A stretch of DNA of 64,000 nucleotides from an uncultured Dorea sp. (GCA_900543415.1 UQRE01000005.1:12396-76395), one strand, 5' to 3'; numbered from the stretch's first letter, positions 25,196-34,210 are shown. The notes: generated from the letters alone by a model not told the origin. A program made the numbers and translations.

Positions 25196-27370
25196 GTGGA
25201 CAAGGGATTTGAGAAAAGAAAAAAAGTAGTATATGATCTGATGTGTGATAGCCTGTACACACCTATGAAATTCAAAGAGCTTGCAATGCTTTTGCAGGTT
25301 CCAAAGGAAAATAGAGATGAGCTTCGAAAGATTTTGGAAGCGTTGGAGAAAGAAGGAAAGATTTATCTGTCCAAGCGCGGAAAATACTGTAAGGGTGAGG
25401 CTAAGAAGCTGACAGGTGTTTATCGCGGTAATTTAAAAGGTTTTGGGTTTATTATGATGGAGGATGAAAGTCCGGATGTCTTTGTAGCGGAAGAAAATAT
25501 AAACGGTGCATTTGACGGAGATATCGTAGAATTTACGATCATCCGAGAGCCGGAAGGAAAAAGCCGAGAAGGAAAAATTACGCATATTGTAGAGAGAGGT
25601 TTGAAAAAAGTAGTCGGTCTCTATCAAATGAAGCGGGGGAAAAGTTACGGATTTGTTATTCCGGATGATCAGAAAATCGTAAAGGATATTTTTATTCCGG
25701 TTGAAAAATCGAAAGGGGCGGTAGACGGGCATAAGGTGCTGGTGGAGCTTACAAGCTATGGTGACGACCGCCATAAGCCGGAAGGCGTTGTGCAGGAAAT
25801 CATCGGTCATGTAAATGATCCGGGGGTTGATATTATGTCGATTGTAAAGGCATATGATCTTCCGGTTGAATTTCCGCAGAAGGTGCTCAATCAAGCGGAG
25901 CGGGTGGCGAAACCGGTGAGCGAAGCAGATATGGCAGGAAGAAAAGATTTAAGAGACTGGCAGATGGTGACGATTGATGGTGAGGACGCCAAGGATCTGG
26001 ATGATGCGGTATCTGTAGTGAAAGAAGGAGAACATTATGTTCTGGGAGTTCATATTGCAGATGTTACCAATTATGTGCAGGAAAACAGCGCTCTTGACCG
26101 TGAGGCTTACGAGCGGGGGACAAGTGTGTATCTGGTAGATCGCGTGATTCCTATGCTTCCCCATACATTATCCAATGGAATGTGTTCACTAAACGCAGGA
26201 GAAGACCGGTTGGCGCTTAGTTGTATTATGACGGTTAATGAAGAAGGTGTCGTAGTTGACCATGAGATTGCAGAAACCGTGATTCATGTAAATGAAAGAA
26301 TGACGTATACGAGTGTAAAGAAGATTTTAGAAGATCATGACGAAGAAGAACGAAAGAAATATAAAGATTTTGTACCAATGTTTGAGCAAATGGCAGAATT
26401 GTCTGCTATACTAAGGAAGCGGAGAAAGAAAAGAGGTTCCATTGATTTTGATTTTCCGGAGTCGAAGATTATCTTAGATGAACAGGGAAGACCGATAGAG
26501 ATTCGTCCGTATGAGCGAAATGTGGCAACCAAGCTTATTGAGGATTTTATGCTTCTTGCAAATGAGACGGTTGCAGAGGATTATTTCTGGCAGGAGCTTC
26601 CGTTCGTCTACCGGACACACGAGACGCCGGATGATGAAAAGATCCATACACTTGCTACATTTATCAACAATTTCGGATATTCCATGCACATTGGCGCAAA
26701 TGAGATCCGCCCGAAAGAAGTGCAGAAGCTTCTTGGGAAAGTAGAAGGAACGCCGGAGGAAGCGTTGATCAGCAGACTTGCTCTTCGATCCATGAAGCAG
26801 GCAAAGTATACGCCGGAAAATATCGGGCACTTTGGGCTGGCGGCAAATTATTATACGCATTTTACGTCCCCAATCCGGCGATATCCCGATCTTCAGATCC
26901 ACCGGATCATTAAAGACAATTTAAGGGGACGGATGAATGAGGCAAAGCGGGAGCATTACGAGGCGATACTTCCGGAAGTGACCAAGCAGGCCAGTGAACG
27001 TGAAAGAAGAGCAGAAGAGGCAGAACGCGAGACCGTGAAGCTTAAAAAAGTAGAATACATGGCAGCACATATCGGGGAAGCCCAAAGCGGAATTATTTCC
27101 GGTATTACCGGTTGGGGAATGTATGTGGAGCTTGATAATACCGTAGAAGGACTTGTTCATGTGATGAATATGACGGACGACCATTATGATTATGTGAAGG
27201 AACGCCATGAAATGGTGGGCGTCCACACCGGCATAACATATAAGTTGGGACAGAGAATTTTCGTGCGCGTGATTGGAGCGGACAAAGTGCTCCGCACGAT
27301 TGATTTTGAGATTGCAAATGAAGGAGATATAGAAAATGGCAAAGACGAATGGGAAACTGATCGCCAATAA
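25196..27370 (+). CDS. rnr: Ribonuclease R
   Basis: RNase R is a 3'-5' exoribonuclease that degrades structured RNA and works with SmpB/tmRNA in mRNA quality control. The 724-residue protein has an N-terminal winged-helix region (1-65), two cold-shock domains (about 70-225) and the RNB catalytic domain (about 250-580) with the metal-binding aspartates in TIDGEDAKDLDDAVSV. A C-terminal S1 domain (about 625-710) follows. It starts at a GTG (25196) with GGGAGGA upstream. Its last 35 bases overlap the smpB start, an arrangement conserved in many Firmicutes. Confidence 0.96.
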   Translation: MDKGFEKRKKVVYDLMCDSLYTPMKFKELAMLLQVPKENRDELRKILEALEKEGKIYLSKRGKYCKGEAKKLTGVYRGNLKGFGFIMMEDESPDVFVAEENINGAFDGDIVEFTIIREPEGKSREGKITHIVERGLKKVVGLYQMKRGKSYGFVIPDDQKIVKDIFIPVEKSKGAVDGHKVLVELTSYGDDRHKPEGVVQEIIGHVNDPGVDIMSIVKAYDLPVEFPQKVLNQAERVAKPVSEADMAGRKDLRDWQMVTIDGEDAKDLDDAVSVVKEGEHYVLGVHIADVTNYVQENSALDREAYERGTSVYLVDRVIPMLPHTLSNGMCSLNAGEDRLALSCIMTVNEEGVVVDHEIAETVIHVNERMTYTSVKKILEDHDEEERKKYKDFVPMFEQMAELSAILRKRRKKRGSIDFDFPESKIILDEQGRPIEIRPYERNVATKLIEDFMLLANETVAEDYFWQELPFVYRTHETPDDEKIHTLATFINNFGYSMHIGANEIRPKEVQKLLGKVEGTPEEALISRLALRSMKQAKYTPENIGHFGLAANYYTHFTSPIRRYPDLQIHRIIKDNLRGRMNEAKREHYEAILPEVTKQASERERRAEEAERETVKLKKVEYMAAHIGEAQSGIISGITGWGMYVELDNTVEGLVHVMNMTDDHYDYVKERHEMVGVHTGITYKLGQRIFVRVIGADKVLRTIDFEIANEGDIENGKDEWETDRQ

Positions 27371-27806
27371 TAAGAAAGCGTATCATGACTATTTTATTTT
27401 AGATACTTACGAGGCGGGCATTGCCCTTCACGGAACAGAGGTGAAATCTCTGCGAATGGGAAAATGCAGTATCAAAGAGTCCTTTATCCGTGTAGAAAAC
27501 GGAGAAATGTTTATTTATGGAATGCATATCAGCCCATACGAAAAAGGAAATATTTTCAATAAAGATCCGCTTCGTGTAAGAAGGCTTCTGCTTCACAAGG
27601 CAGAGATCAACAAAATGCTCGGAAAGACAAAGGAAAAAGGAATGTCCATTGTGCCTTTAAAGGTTTATTTTAAAGGAAGCCTTGTAAAAGTGGAGATTGG
27701 TCTTGCAAAAGGTAAGAAGCTCTACGACAAACGGCAGGATATTGCTAAAAAAGATCAGAAGAGAGAAGCGGAGCGAGATTTCAAGGTGAGAAGTCTGCGC
27801 GTGTAA
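27336..27806 (+). CDS. smpB: SsrA-binding protein SmpB
   Basis: SmpB binds tmRNA and delivers it to stalled ribosomes. The 156-residue protein has the standard landmarks: N-terminal NKKAYHDYFILDTYEAGI, LHGTEVKSLRMGKCSIKESF, and the C-terminal basic tail containing KLYDKRQDIAKKDQKREAER that enters the mRNA channel. It begins inside the end of rnr, preceded by AAGGAGATA. No tmRNA gene was recognised near it in this window. Confidence 0.96.
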   Translation: MAKTNGKLIANNKKAYHDYFILDTYEAGIALHGTEVKSLRMGKCSIKESFIRVENGEMFIYGMHISPYEKGNIFNKDPLRVRRLLLHKAEINKMLGKTKEKGMSIVPLKVYFKGSLVKVEIGLAKGKKLYDKRQDIAKKDQKREAERDFKVRSLRV

Positions 27807-27852
27807 TACTAATAAGACGAAATATTTTCGAGTGTGACGAAGGAGAAATAGA

Positions 27853-28095
27853 ATGGTACCGGTTAAGAAAGAAGATTTAAGAAAATTAGTGACGGAGACA
27901 ACCGTCGAAATCTATGAGGAATTGACACCGCAGCTGATCCGTCTGATCGATGAAACCAAGCACAATGAACAGCTGACAGAGGCTCAGAAACAGGATGAAA
28001 TTTCCCTGCATATGATGGGGTATGTGAAGTCCTGTACAAATGAGATTATAATCGAAGTGTTAGGCGAGATTTTGGGGTTGAATGAAGAAGAATAA
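27853..28095 (+). CDS. Small acidic protein of unknown function
   Basis: This 80-residue protein is charged and predicted almost wholly helical, beginning VKKEDLRKLVTETTVEIYEE and ending LGEILGLNEEE. It has no signal peptide, TM segment or recognisable motif. A GAAGGAGAAA site precedes the ATG and a strong terminator follows the stop, which supports a real gene. It lies 46 bases after smpB and is probably on the rnr-smpB transcript. I do not recognise the family, and a tie to RNA quality control would be guesswork. Confidence 0.7.
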   Translation: MVPVKKEDLRKLVTETTVEIYEELTPQLIRLIDETKHNEQLTEAQKQDEISLHMMGYVKSCTNEIIIEVLGEILGLNEEE

Positions 28096-28115
28096 AATGT
28101 ATTGAACATGAGCGG

Positions 28116-28147
28116 AAAAAGGACGGATTTTGAATCCGTCCTTTTTT
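28116..28147 (+). terminator. Terminator ending the rnr-smpB operon
   Basis: AAAAAGGACGGATT (28116-28129) pairs with AATCCGTCCTTTTT (28133-28146) around a 3-base loop, ending in TTTTTT. Confidence 0.9.
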
Positions 28148-28185
28148 GCGCATCTTTATAGTGGTCATTGTATGAAAAAGAGAAA

Positions 28186-28284
28186 TGACAAATAAAGTTG
28201 TCAAAATATATTGACAAGGAAAGTTGTTATATGGTATATTGAGGATGACAAGAATAGTTGTCATTTTGAAACATATAGTTGTCA
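28186..28284. promoter_or_regulatory. Repeated Xre operator, TGACAA-N6-TTGTCA
   Basis: Eighteen-base palindromes of the form TGACAA-N6-TTGTCA occur at 28186-28203 and 28246-28263. A copy with one changed base (TTGTTA) lies at 28212-28229. A fourth, degenerate copy at 28267-28284 has an intact right half only. The second copy overlaps the -35 box of the promoter at 28211-28240. The downstream operon encodes an Xre-type regulator, which makes autoregulation the simplest reading. Confidence 0.72.
28211..28240 (+). promoter_or_regulatory. Promoter of the Xre operon
   Basis: TTGACA (28211-28216) and TATATT (28235-28240) are 18 bases apart, embedded in the operator set. Confidence 0.7.
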
Positions 28285-28315
28285 AAGAAGAATGAATCGG
28301 GAGGAGCGTTGAACT

Positions 28316-28636
28316 ATGACAAATACTAATTTTACAAAAACCGCAGAAGGAATTGTTCAAGAGAGAAATGACAGGTATGCGAAGGTATTTCAGCCACTTA
28401 CACTGATCGCTCTTGTATTTTTCTGGGCGGGATATTTTTATTCTCTATATAACGGAAATAACAGTAATATTTCAAGCTATCCTTTTTTGATTATTGCATT
28501 CAGCATATTGAATGCTCAAGTTTTATTTACGAAAGAGAAGGCGATAAATAAGAGTTTAGACATTCTGGCAAAGTGTGAGGGGATTCTGTTTTGTGTGTGG
28601 GCATTTGCAACTGTGTTTCATCTGTTGCTATTTTAA
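28316..28636 (+). CDS. Small three-helix membrane protein, unknown
   Basis: The 106-residue protein has a 25-residue polar N-terminus and three hydrophobic segments at about 28-45, 55-71 and 88-105, with a lysine-rich loop between the second and third. A GGGAGGAG site precedes the ATG. It is the first gene of the Xre/DUF3169 operon. Small membrane proteins next to Xre regulators and DUF3169 proteins are common in Firmicutes, but I know of no assigned function. Confidence 0.65.
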   Translation: MTNTNFTKTAEGIVQERNDRYAKVFQPLTLIALVFFWAGYFYSLYNGNNSNISSYPFLIIAFSILNAQVLFTKEKAINKSLDILAKCEGILFCVWAFATVFHLLLF

Positions 28637-28672
28637 CGTCACGAGCGATTTGATAAGAAAGGAGAGGTGATC

Positions 28673-28894
28673 ATGGGACTTGAGAACAGACTTAAGGAAC
28701 ATCGGGCAAGATTAAACTTAAATCAATCGGAACTTGGGAAGCTGGCACACGTGTCAAGGCAGACCATCAGTCTGATCGAGAGAGGGGATTATTCTCCGTC
28801 GGTTACATTGGCGCTTAAGCTGGCGCAGATTTTTGAAGTATCAGTAGAGGACATTTTTATTTATCGGGAGGATGAGGACAATGACGAAAAATAA
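28673..28894 (+). CDS. Xre family transcriptional regulator (minimal HTH)
   Basis: The 73-residue protein is essentially a single HTH_3 domain: LKEHRARLNLNQSELGKLA followed by the recognition helix VSRQTISLIERGDYSPSV. This is the short, YgzD/YozG-like form often encoded with membrane proteins. The ATG at 28673 is used because AAAGGAGAGG lies 5 bases upstream, whereas a GTG two codons earlier overlaps that site. It probably binds the repeated TGACAA-N6-TTGTCA palindrome upstream of its operon. It overlaps the next gene by 14 bases. Confidence 0.88.
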   Translation: MGLENRLKEHRARLNLNQSELGKLAHVSRQTISLIERGDYSPSVTLALKLAQIFEVSVEDIFIYREDEDNDEK

Positions 28895-29663
28895 AGTAAA
28901 GACAAAAAAGAAAGTAAATTCCTATATCAAAATTTTACTATGGATGTGCCTTGGAGGTGTAATCGGAGCGGTTGTCGGCTTGGGAACGTTTGCAGCAGAA
29001 GGAAATTTACAGACAGCATTTGCAGATATGCGAATGTGGATCGGAACACATACCGTGTTGCTTCTCGCAGTTCTCTTCGTATTGTCAGTGGTAATCAGCA
29101 TTGTATGCTATCGCAAGGGAGAGGGAATCGTCGGACAGTATCTGAACAGCAATGACGATGAACAGCAGGAGGAATTGGATAGGCAATATGACTTCTGGGG
29201 AAATATAGGAATGACGGGAAGTACGGTTTTACTGTATCTGTCTATTGCGATTTTCGCATTTGGACTGTGGGGGAAAGGAAAAGAAGGCGCAGTGCAGATT
29301 TTGATCGGGGCAGTATTCTTCCTGTTGGGAGGTGCAGTGTGTGCGATATATCAGGTGGCAACCGTGAAGCAGATTCAGAAGAAAGATCCGATGAAGCATG
29401 GGGACGCTGCGGATCTTCGCTTTCAAAAGGACTGGATCAGAAGCTGTGACGAAGTGGAAAAGAGAGTGATCTATGAAGCGTCGTACAAAGCATATACGGT
29501 GGGAAGAACGCTTCTTTTAGTTGCAGTATGCGTCTGTATTCTCGGGGAAATGTATTTCGGCGGGTGCCTGACAGCGATTGTAATGTTGACGGTCTGCAAT
29601 ATTGTTATGACGCTTGTGTATTCATATTATGTGAATAAACTCGGGAAATTGGGGTTTAATTAG
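28881..29663 (+). CDS. DUF3169 family membrane protein
   Basis: The 260-residue protein has a basic N-terminus and six likely TM segments: around 15-35, 53-72, 112-131, 138-160, 211-229 and 232-250. A cytoplasmic loop between the second and third carries the DUF3169 pattern (QEELDRQYDFW). Function is unknown. The second ATG (28881) is chosen because GGGAGG is 9 bases upstream; the ATG at 28872 abuts that site. It overlaps the Xre gene, so the three genes form one unit. Confidence 0.72.
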   Translation: MTKNKVKTKKKVNSYIKILLWMCLGGVIGAVVGLGTFAAEGNLQTAFADMRMWIGTHTVLLLAVLFVLSVVISIVCYRKGEGIVGQYLNSNDDEQQEELDRQYDFWGNIGMTGSTVLLYLSIAIFAFGLWGKGKEGAVQILIGAVFFLLGGAVCAIYQVATVKQIQKKDPMKHGDAADLRFQKDWIRSCDEVEKRVIYEASYKAYTVGRTLLLVAVCVCILGEMYFGGCLTAIVMLTVCNIVMTLVYSYYVNKLGKLGFN

Positions 29664-29775
29664 TTAGAAATCAACCGGACTTCTTCACAGAACGGACATA
29701 TTTATCTGCTAATATGAGAATAACTTTAAGACAGCGCAGGTAAAGCAGGCGCAAGTGAGACAGGAGCAAAAAGTT

Positions 29776-30456
29776 ATGGGTGATAAGATTAAAATATTAG
29801 TTGTAGATGATGAGAGCAGAATGAGAAAGTTAGTCAGAGATTTCCTTGAAAGAGAAGGTTATCAGGTTCTGGAAGCAGGAGACGGTCTGGAGGCAATGGA
29901 ACTCTTCTATGAAGAGAAAGACATTGCACTTCTTATTTTGGATGTCATGATGCCGAAGATGGATGGCTGGCAGGTGTGTAGGGAAATAAGACAGTCTTCG
30001 AAGGTGCCGATCATTATGTTGACTGCACGTTCGGAAGAGCGGGATGAACTGCAAGGGTTTCAGCTTGGAGTGGACGAATATATTTCCAAACCGTTCAGTC
30101 CGAAGATTCTGGTGGCGAGAGTAGGTGCGATTCTTAGAAGAAGCAGAGTTGTTTCGGAAGAAGAGGTTACGGATGCAGGTGGAATTTTCATCGATAAAGC
30201 GGCTCATATGGTGAAGATTGATGGACAAGAGATCGATCTGAGTTTTAAAGAGTTTGAACTCTTAACTTATTTTGTGGAAAACCAAGGCATTGCGTTATCC
30301 AGAGAAAAGATTTTAAATAATGTATGGAACTACGATTATTTTGGAGACGCAAGAACCATCGATACGCATGTGAAAAAGCTGAGAAGCAAACTGGGCGAGA
30401 AAGGGAACTATATTAAAACCATCTGGGGGATGGGCTATAAGTTTGAGGTGGAGTAG
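29776..30456 (+). CDS. OmpR/PhoB family response regulator
   Basis: The 226-residue regulator has a receiver domain (1-118) with acidic pocket VVDDESRM, phosphoacceptor aspartate in LILDVMMPKMDG, the conserved threonine in MLTARS and the lysine in YISKPF. A winged-helix DNA-binding domain follows (about 130-226), including AHMVKIDGQEIDLSFKEFEL and the RTIDTHVKKLRSKLG recognition region. The ATG at 29776 has AGGAGC 8 bases upstream; a GTG seven codons earlier is less well placed. It pairs with the histidine kinase 2 bases downstream. Confidence 0.93.
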   Translation: MGDKIKILVVDDESRMRKLVRDFLEREGYQVLEAGDGLEAMELFYEEKDIALLILDVMMPKMDGWQVCREIRQSSKVPIIMLTARSEERDELQGFQLGVDEYISKPFSPKILVARVGAILRRSRVVSEEEVTDAGGIFIDKAAHMVKIDGQEIDLSFKEFELLTYFVENQGIALSREKILNNVWNYDYFGDARTIDTHVKKLRSKLGEKGNYIKTIWGMGYKFEVE

Positions 30457-30458
30457 CT

Positions 30459-31934
30459 ATGAAACGTTCCATTAAACGCCAGATGATTATATTATTTACC
30501 GGATTGATCGTGTGTGTATTTATGGTGCTGTTTGTGGTAAATGTGAAGTTTTTGGGACCTTATTATATCCAAAACAAAGAGACTGAGTTTGTGGAAATGT
30601 ATGAGCGGTTGGACGATGCACTTTTAACCGGAACAATCAAGCAGACGGATACGATGACGGGGCTACAAAATCTGGCAGAAAAACATAATATTTCCTTTTT
30701 AATCTTGGAAGGAATCAGCGGTGAAGATATTGATGTGATCACCAATGTACGCGACATGAATCTATTGAAAAATCAGTTGATGGGCTACCTTTTGAATCAG
30801 ACGCAGAAGACAGGGAAGGTACTGGAAAGTACGAAGAACTATCAGATCTATCAGGCGAAAGATCCATGGATGCAGACCGATTATATTGAAATGTGGGGAG
30901 TATTTGGAGACGGAAGCCATTTCTTGATACGAAGTCCATTGGAAAGTATTCAAGAGAGCGCCTCCATTTCCAACCGCTTCCTAATGAGCATGGGATGCGT
31001 TGCGATTATCGTGTGCGGGATTTTTGTGTGGTATTTTTCTAAGAAACTTACCAATCCGATCCGTGAGCTGGCGGATTTGTCCAATCGTATGGCAGATCTG
31101 GATTTTGAGGCGAAATATACAAGCGGAGGCGTCAATGAGATTGGAGAACTGGGAGCCAATTTTAACCGCATGTCTGAGAAATTAAAGAGTACGATTTCTG
31201 AGTTGAAGAGCGCTAATAATCAACTGCAAGAAGACATTGAAAGAAAAGAAAAACTGGAGCAGATGCGTAATGATTTTATGGGAAATGTGTCTCATGAGTT
31301 AAAGACTCCGATTGCGCTGATCCAAGGTTATGCGGAAGGGCTGAAAGAAGGCGTTACTTGTGATAAGGAGAGCATGGAGTTTTACTGTGATGTGATTATG
31401 GATGAAGCGGAGAAAATGAACCGTATGGTAAAAAATCTTTTGACTTTGAATCAATTAGAATTTGGAGTGGATGAGATTGAGTTTGAGCGGTTTGATCTGA
31501 CAGAAGTGATTCGCGGTGTTCTCCAAAGTATGGATATTTTAGCGAAACAGCAAGAGGCAAAGGTGATATTCCATCAAGAGGAAAAAGTTTATGTGTGGGC
31601 GGATGAATTTAAAACGGAGCAAGTCATCCGGAATTATGTGAGCAATGCGTTCCACCATTTAGATGGAGACAGAGTTGTGGAAGTGAAAATGGCTGTGGAT
31701 GAAGAGAGGGTAAAAGTAACGGTCTTTAACACAGGAACTCCGATGCCGGAGGCGGATCTTCCGCATATATGGGATAAGTTTTACAAGGTGGATAAGGCGC
31801 ACACAAGAGAATACGGAGGAAATGGAATTGGGTTGTCGATTGTGAAAGCAATTATGAAATCACTTCATCAGCAATATGGAGTGAACAATTATGACAATGG
31901 TGTTGAATTTTGGTTTACTCTTGATGTAAAATAA
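30459..31934 (+). CDS. Sensor histidine kinase
   Basis: This 491-residue kinase has TM1 at about 9-30, an extracytoplasmic sensor of about 135 residues, and TM2 near 172-190. A HAMP linker precedes a HisKA domain with the phosphoacceptor in GNVSHELKTPIALIQGY. The ATP-binding domain has N-box NYVSNAFHH and G-box NGIGLSIVKAI. It forms a two-component system with the regulator immediately upstream. The sensor region has no domain I recognise, and no neighbouring transporter hints at the signal. Confidence 0.92.
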   Translation: MKRSIKRQMIILFTGLIVCVFMVLFVVNVKFLGPYYIQNKETEFVEMYERLDDALLTGTIKQTDTMTGLQNLAEKHNISFLILEGISGEDIDVITNVRDMNLLKNQLMGYLLNQTQKTGKVLESTKNYQIYQAKDPWMQTDYIEMWGVFGDGSHFLIRSPLESIQESASISNRFLMSMGCVAIIVCGIFVWYFSKKLTNPIRELADLSNRMADLDFEAKYTSGGVNEIGELGANFNRMSEKLKSTISELKSANNQLQEDIERKEKLEQMRNDFMGNVSHELKTPIALIQGYAEGLKEGVTCDKESMEFYCDVIMDEAEKMNRMVKNLLTLNQLEFGVDEIEFERFDLTEVIRGVLQSMDILAKQQEAKVIFHQEEKVYVWADEFKTEQVIRNYVSNAFHHLDGDRVVEVKMAVDEERVKVTVFNTGTPMPEADLPHIWDKFYKVDKAHTREYGGNGIGLSIVKAIMKSLHQQYGVNNYDNGVEFWFTLDVK

Positions 31935-31966
31935 AAGTTATATCAATGAGAAAGGCAGGATACAGC

Positions 31967-32572
31967 ATGATAGCGATCATAGATTATGATGCCGGAAATA
32001 TTAAAAGTGTAGAGAAAGCGTTGAAGCGTCTTGGACAGGAAGTCAAGGTTACGAGAGACAGAGAGGAAATCTTACATGCGGATAAGGTAATTCTTCCGGG
32101 AGTAGGATCGTTTGGCGATGCTATGGAGAAGCTCGTAAATTATGGATTGAAAGATGTGATCTATGAAGTGGTGGATAAGAAGATTCCGTTTCTTGGAATC
32201 TGTCTTGGAATGCAGCTTTTATTCGAAAGAAGTGATGAGACTCCGAAAGTGGACGGACTTGGAATCTTAAAGGGTGAGATTCTTCGCATTCCGGAGACTT
32301 CTGGACTTAAGATTCCGCACATGGGATGGAATTCACTGGAATTTCACGGGAATGGAAAATTATTTAAAGGGCTTCCCAGTGAACCGTATGTGTATTTTGT
32401 CCATTCTTATTATCTGAAAGCAGAAGAGGAAGAGATTGTGACTGCAACTGCGGAGTATGGAACTTGTATTCACGCATCTGTGGAGAAGGGACAGGTCTTT
32501 GGCTGTCAGTTCCATCCGGAGAAGAGCAGTGACATTGGAATTCAGATACTTCAGAATTTTGTGGAATTATAG
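31967..32572 (+). CDS. hisH: Imidazole glycerol phosphate synthase, glutaminase subunit HisH
   Basis: HisH releases ammonia from glutamine for HisF in histidine synthesis. The class-I amidotransferase triad is intact: nucleophile C79 in FLGICLGMQLLFE, and the His-Glu pair in CQFHPEKSSD. The N-terminus MIAIIDYDAGNIKSVEKAL is diagnostic. Start 31967 is preferred over an ATG seven codons earlier because AGGCAGGA precedes it and homologues begin here. The remaining his genes are not in the window. Confidence 0.95.
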   Translation: MIAIIDYDAGNIKSVEKALKRLGQEVKVTRDREEILHADKVILPGVGSFGDAMEKLVNYGLKDVIYEVVDKKIPFLGICLGMQLLFERSDETPKVDGLGILKGEILRIPETSGLKIPHMGWNSLEFHGNGKLFKGLPSEPYVYFVHSYYLKAEEEEIVTATAEYGTCIHASVEKGQVFGCQFHPEKSSDIGIQILQNFVEL

Positions 32573-32586
32573 GCGGAGGAAGAAAG

Positions 32587-33348
32587 ATGCACACGAAGAG
32601 AATTATTCCTTGTCTGGACGTACATAACGGGCGTGTAGTAAAGGGCGTTAATTTTGTAGATTTAAAAGATGCAGGAGATCCGGTAGAAATCGGGATGGCA
32701 TATGATAAAGAAGGAGCGGACGAACTTGTATTTCTTGACATCACGGCGTCTTCTGACGGCAGAGAGACGGTTGTCGATATGGTGAGAAAAGTGGCAGAGA
32801 ATGTATTTATTCCATTTACCGTAGGGGGAGGAATCCGTACGGTAGATGATTTTAAAGCGCTTCTTAGAGAAGGAGCAGATAAAATCTCGATTAATTCTTC
32901 TGCCATCAATACGCCGAGATTGATTTCGGATGCGGCAGATAAATTCGGAAGTCAGTGCGTGGTAGTTGCAATTGATGCCAAGAAGAAAGTAGATGGAAGC
33001 GGCTGGAATATTTATAAAAACGGCGGACGCATTGATGTAGGGATTGATGCAGTAGAATGGGCGCAAAAAGTGGAGCGTCTGGGAGCGGGAGAAATTCTTC
33101 TTACCAGTATGGATGGAGACGGTACCAAGGCAGGATATGATCTGGAGCTTACGAAAGCCATTGCGGAAGCAGTGTCAATTCCGGTGATCGCTTCCGGAGG
33201 CGCGGGAACATTAGAACATTTCTATGAAACATTGACGGAAGGGAAAGCAGATGCGGCGCTTGCGGCATCCCTCTTTCATTATAAAGAACTTACAATTCGG
33301 GAAGTGAAGGAATATTTGCGGAACAAAGGCGTATCTGTAAGATTGTAG
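32587..33348 (+). CDS. hisF: Imidazole glycerol phosphate synthase, cyclase subunit HisF
   Basis: HisF is a TIM barrel that makes imidazole glycerol phosphate and AICAR. The first catalytic aspartate is in RIIPCLDVHNGRVVKG, the second in VVAIDAKKK. Phosphate-binding tracts VGGGIRT and VIASGGAGT are present. The 253-residue length is standard. The AICAR by-product feeds the purine step encoded by the transformylase at 11233. It follows hisH by 14 bases with GGCGGAGGAAG in between. Confidence 0.96.
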   Translation: MHTKRIIPCLDVHNGRVVKGVNFVDLKDAGDPVEIGMAYDKEGADELVFLDITASSDGRETVVDMVRKVAENVFIPFTVGGGIRTVDDFKALLREGADKISINSSAINTPRLISDAADKFGSQCVVVAIDAKKKVDGSGWNIYKNGGRIDVGIDAVEWAQKVERLGAGEILLTSMDGDGTKAGYDLELTKAIAEAVSIPVIASGGAGTLEHFYETLTEGKADAALAASLFHYKELTIREVKEYLRNKGVSVRL

Positions 33349-33356
33349 GAGGAGTT

Positions 33357-34025
33357 ATGGCAGCAATCAATAATGACTGGCTGGATGCTCTGAAGGAGGA
33401 GTTTAAAAAGCCATATTATAAAAAATTATTTGAAACGGTGAATCAGGAGTACCGGACACATCTTATATTCCCGCCTGCGGATGACATTTTTAATGCATTT
33501 CATTTGACACCGTTAAGTAAAGTGAAAGTGGTAATTCTTGGGCAGGATCCGTATCATAATCACGGGCAGGCGCACGGATTATGCTTCTCAGTAAAAAAGG
33601 GCGTAGATATTCCACCCTCTCTTGTGAATATTTATAAAGAGCTTAACGATGATCTGGGGTGTACGATTCCGAATCATGGTTATCTTACCAAATGGGCAGA
33701 GCAAGGGGTGCTTATGTTGAATACGGTACTTACTGTGCGTGCCCACGAAGCCAATTCTCATCGGGGAATCGGTTGGGAAGAATTTACCGACGCGGCAATC
33801 ATGGCACTGAATAGGCAGGATCGCCCCATTGTCTTTATCCTGTGGGGAGCCCCGGCGCAGAGAAAAGCGGCAATGTTGAACAACCCGAATCATTTGATCT
33901 TGAAAGCGCCTCATCCGAGCCCGCTTTCCGCATATCGCGGATTTTTCGGAAGCAAACCTTTCAGTCAGACAAATGAATTTCTGAAAGCACATGGTGTGGA
34001 GCCGATTGACTGGCAGATAGAATAG
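33357..34025 (+). CDS. ung: Uracil-DNA glycosylase
   Basis: The enzyme removes uracil from DNA in base-excision repair. Family-1 motifs are complete: the water-activating D64 in LGQDPYHNHGQAHGLCFSV, LLLNTVLTV-like MLNTVLTVR, and the DNA-intercalation tract HPSPLSAYRGF. At 222 residues it is of normal length. It starts 8 bases after hisF with a GGAGGAG site, so it is on the same transcript despite the unrelated function. Confidence 0.96.
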   Translation: MAAINNDWLDALKEEFKKPYYKKLFETVNQEYRTHLIFPPADDIFNAFHLTPLSKVKVVILGQDPYHNHGQAHGLCFSVKKGVDIPPSLVNIYKELNDDLGCTIPNHGYLTKWAEQGVLMLNTVLTVRAHEANSHRGIGWEEFTDAAIMALNRQDRPIVFILWGAPAQRKAAMLNNPNHLILKAPHPSPLSAYRGFFGSKPFSQTNEFLKAHGVEPIDWQIE

Positions 34026-34047
34026 AAGAAAATAATGAAATAGTGGC

Positions 34048-34084
34048 AAGGCGGTATTAGTATGAGACTAGTATCGCCTTTAAT
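34048..34084 (+). terminator. Hairpin after the hisHF-ung transcript
   Basis: AAGGCGGTATTAG (34048-34060) pairs with CTAGTATCGCCTT (34068-34080), with G-T pairs and a 7-base loop, followed by TAATT. The T-tract is short. Confidence 0.6.
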
Positions 34085-34176
34085 TATGTCAGTACGGCTG
34101 GAATTTACTGCATGGGAGATGACAAGGTGATATAGGGGATATCCGGAGGAAATTTGTAGGATTTCAATGTAATATA

Positions 34177-34205
34177 TTGACAATTCCTTCGATTAAGATT
34201 ATTAT
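34177..34205 (+). promoter_or_regulatory. Promoter of the first metal ATPase gene
   Basis: TTGACA (34177-34182) and TATTAT (34200-34205) are 17 bases apart; the start would be near 34212, at the left edge of the operator. Confidence 0.75.
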
Positions 34206-34210
34206 ATAAA

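Noticed and set aside
27807..27852. tmRNA gene expected after smpB
   Set aside because: The gap is only 46 bases, and I saw no tmRNA-like acceptor stem or tag frame here or in the rest of the window.
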